Source of the DNA: Sinomonas terrae
Lineage (GTDB): Bacteria; Actinomycetota; Actinomycetes; Actinomycetales; Micrococcaceae
DNA: 64,000 bases
Direction: 5' to 3'
NCBI RefSeq assembly: GCF_022539255.1
Contig: NZ_JAKZBV010000001.1
Span: forward strand, 2,418,001-2,482,000
The notes beneath the pieces were generated by a model that ran no database searches, was not told the DNA's origin, and saw only the letters and a program-made list of their open reading frames with translations. The stretch's first letter is position 1, and every line of letters begins with the position of its first letter. The translations under genes were made by a program, and so were the position numbers. Of this stretch, positions 63,551 to 64,000 are shown piece by piece.

Positions 63551-63979
63551 ATGGCTACCATCCGCACTGCCCACACCGTCTGGAACGGCACCCTCATGGA
63601 GGGCTCGGGAAGGACTACTCTGGACACCTCCGGGCTGGGCACGTACGACGTGACGTGGAAGGCGCGCAGCGCCGAGGCCAATGGCAAGACGAGCCCTGAG
63701 GAGCTCATCGCTGCTGCCCACTCCGCGTGCTTCTCGATGGCTTTCAGCAACGGCCTTGCCGAGGCCGGATACACGGCCGACGAGATCAACACCCAGGCCG
63801 AGGTCGACTTCATTCCCGGGAAGGGCATCACGACCAGCAAGCTCACCCTCTCGGCGAAGGTGCCGAACCTCGCGCAGGACGAGTTCGAGAAGATCGCCGA
63901 CGGCGCCAAGCAGGGCTGCCCTGTCAGTAAGGCGCTCGCGGGGATTGAGATCACCCTCGACGCGAAGCTCGAGTCCTAA
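63551..63979 (+). CDS. OsmC-family peroxiredoxin
   Basis: A 142-aa OsmC/Ohr-fold thiol peroxidase. Two redox cysteines are present, in AAAHSACFSMAFSN (C58) and GAKQGCPVSKAL (about C124), and the family start TVWNGTLMEGSGR and TSPEELIAAAH helix are clear. It should reduce organic or other hydroperoxides using cellular thiols or lipoylated proteins; in mycobacteria and others OsmC-type enzymes draw electrons from the lipoyl E2/Lpd system, and both sucB and lpdA lie just upstream. AAGGAG six bases before ATG 63551 sets the start. Confidence 0.93.
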   Translation: MATIRTAHTVWNGTLMEGSGRTTLDTSGLGTYDVTWKARSAEANGKTSPEELIAAAHSACFSMAFSNGLAEAGYTADEINTQAEVDFIPGKGITTSKLTLSAKVPNLAQDEFEKIADGAKQGCPVSKALAGIEITLDAKLES

Positions 63980-64000
63980 TTCGGAGGGAGGCGCCGAGCC

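Overview
The window reads as one chromosomal segment of a high-GC Gram-positive actinobacterium of the Micrococcaceae type (Arthrobacter/Sinomonas-like). The basis is strong GC bias at third codon positions, many GTG/TTG starts with GTGA/ATGA overlaps, actinobacterial families (DUF3000, DUF3093, DUF3159, DUF3710, DUF4192, DUF4193, DUF5998, SepH), and gene order: RNase D, dxs, TRAM methyltransferase, permease, two TrkA proteins, DUF3159, OB-fold, DUF3710, dut, DUF3093, DUF4193 and sigA follow the same neighbourhood as the Mycobacterium tuberculosis Rv2680-Rv2703 region. No rRNA, tRNA, CRISPR array, prophage or insertion sequence was recognised. Genus is inference; there is no marker gene that fixes it.

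Layout. 1-6.8 kb: tail of a probable short-chain dehydrogenase, threonine aldolase, DUF3000, RNase D and the fadA-fadB beta-oxidation pair, closed by an unusual six-copy inverted repeat array. 7-13 kb (minus strand): aldo/keto reductase, nucleoside hydrolase and an ECF transporter (S, T and a fused A1-A2 ATPase), ending with an unknown protein. 13-19.3 kb (minus): unknown protein, DUF402, dxs, then acnA behind a DtxR/IdeR-like iron box. 19.4-24.3 kb: RNA methyltransferase and a KimA-like potassium permease, divergent from two overlapping trkA genes. 24.3-29.2 kb: conserved small core genes, dut and sepH. 29.2-33.7 kb: MarR-DHA2 exporter operon with a candidate operator, a phosphodiesterase and DUF5998. 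33.8-39.1 kb: GNAT/ADP-forming acyl-CoA synthetase fusion divergent from parC. 39.1-41.7 kb: MHS transporter and DinB protein. 41.7-49.5 kb: cydA-cydB-cydDC (cytochrome bd oxidase and its maturation exporter), divergent from a blaI-M56 protease pair, with three matching operators between them. 49.5-57.6 kb: parE, DUF7455, sigA, DUF4192, an MFS carrier and a PAC2 protein. 57.7-64 kb: pepA, lpdA, sucB (two lipoyl domains), a small membrane protein and an OsmC protein.

How it fits together. Much of the window is core machinery: topoisomerase IV, primary sigma factor, septation control, TCA/2-oxoacid dehydrogenase components, isoprenoid entry enzyme and nucleotide sanitation. The regulatory interest lies in three junctions: a BlaI/M56 switch facing the cytochrome bd operon; an iron-regulator-like box facing aconitase; and RCK-type TrkA regulators facing a permease whose sequence matches the potassium symporter KimA rather than an amino-acid carrier. 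Small tandem duplications at or just after stop codons recur at several 3' ends.
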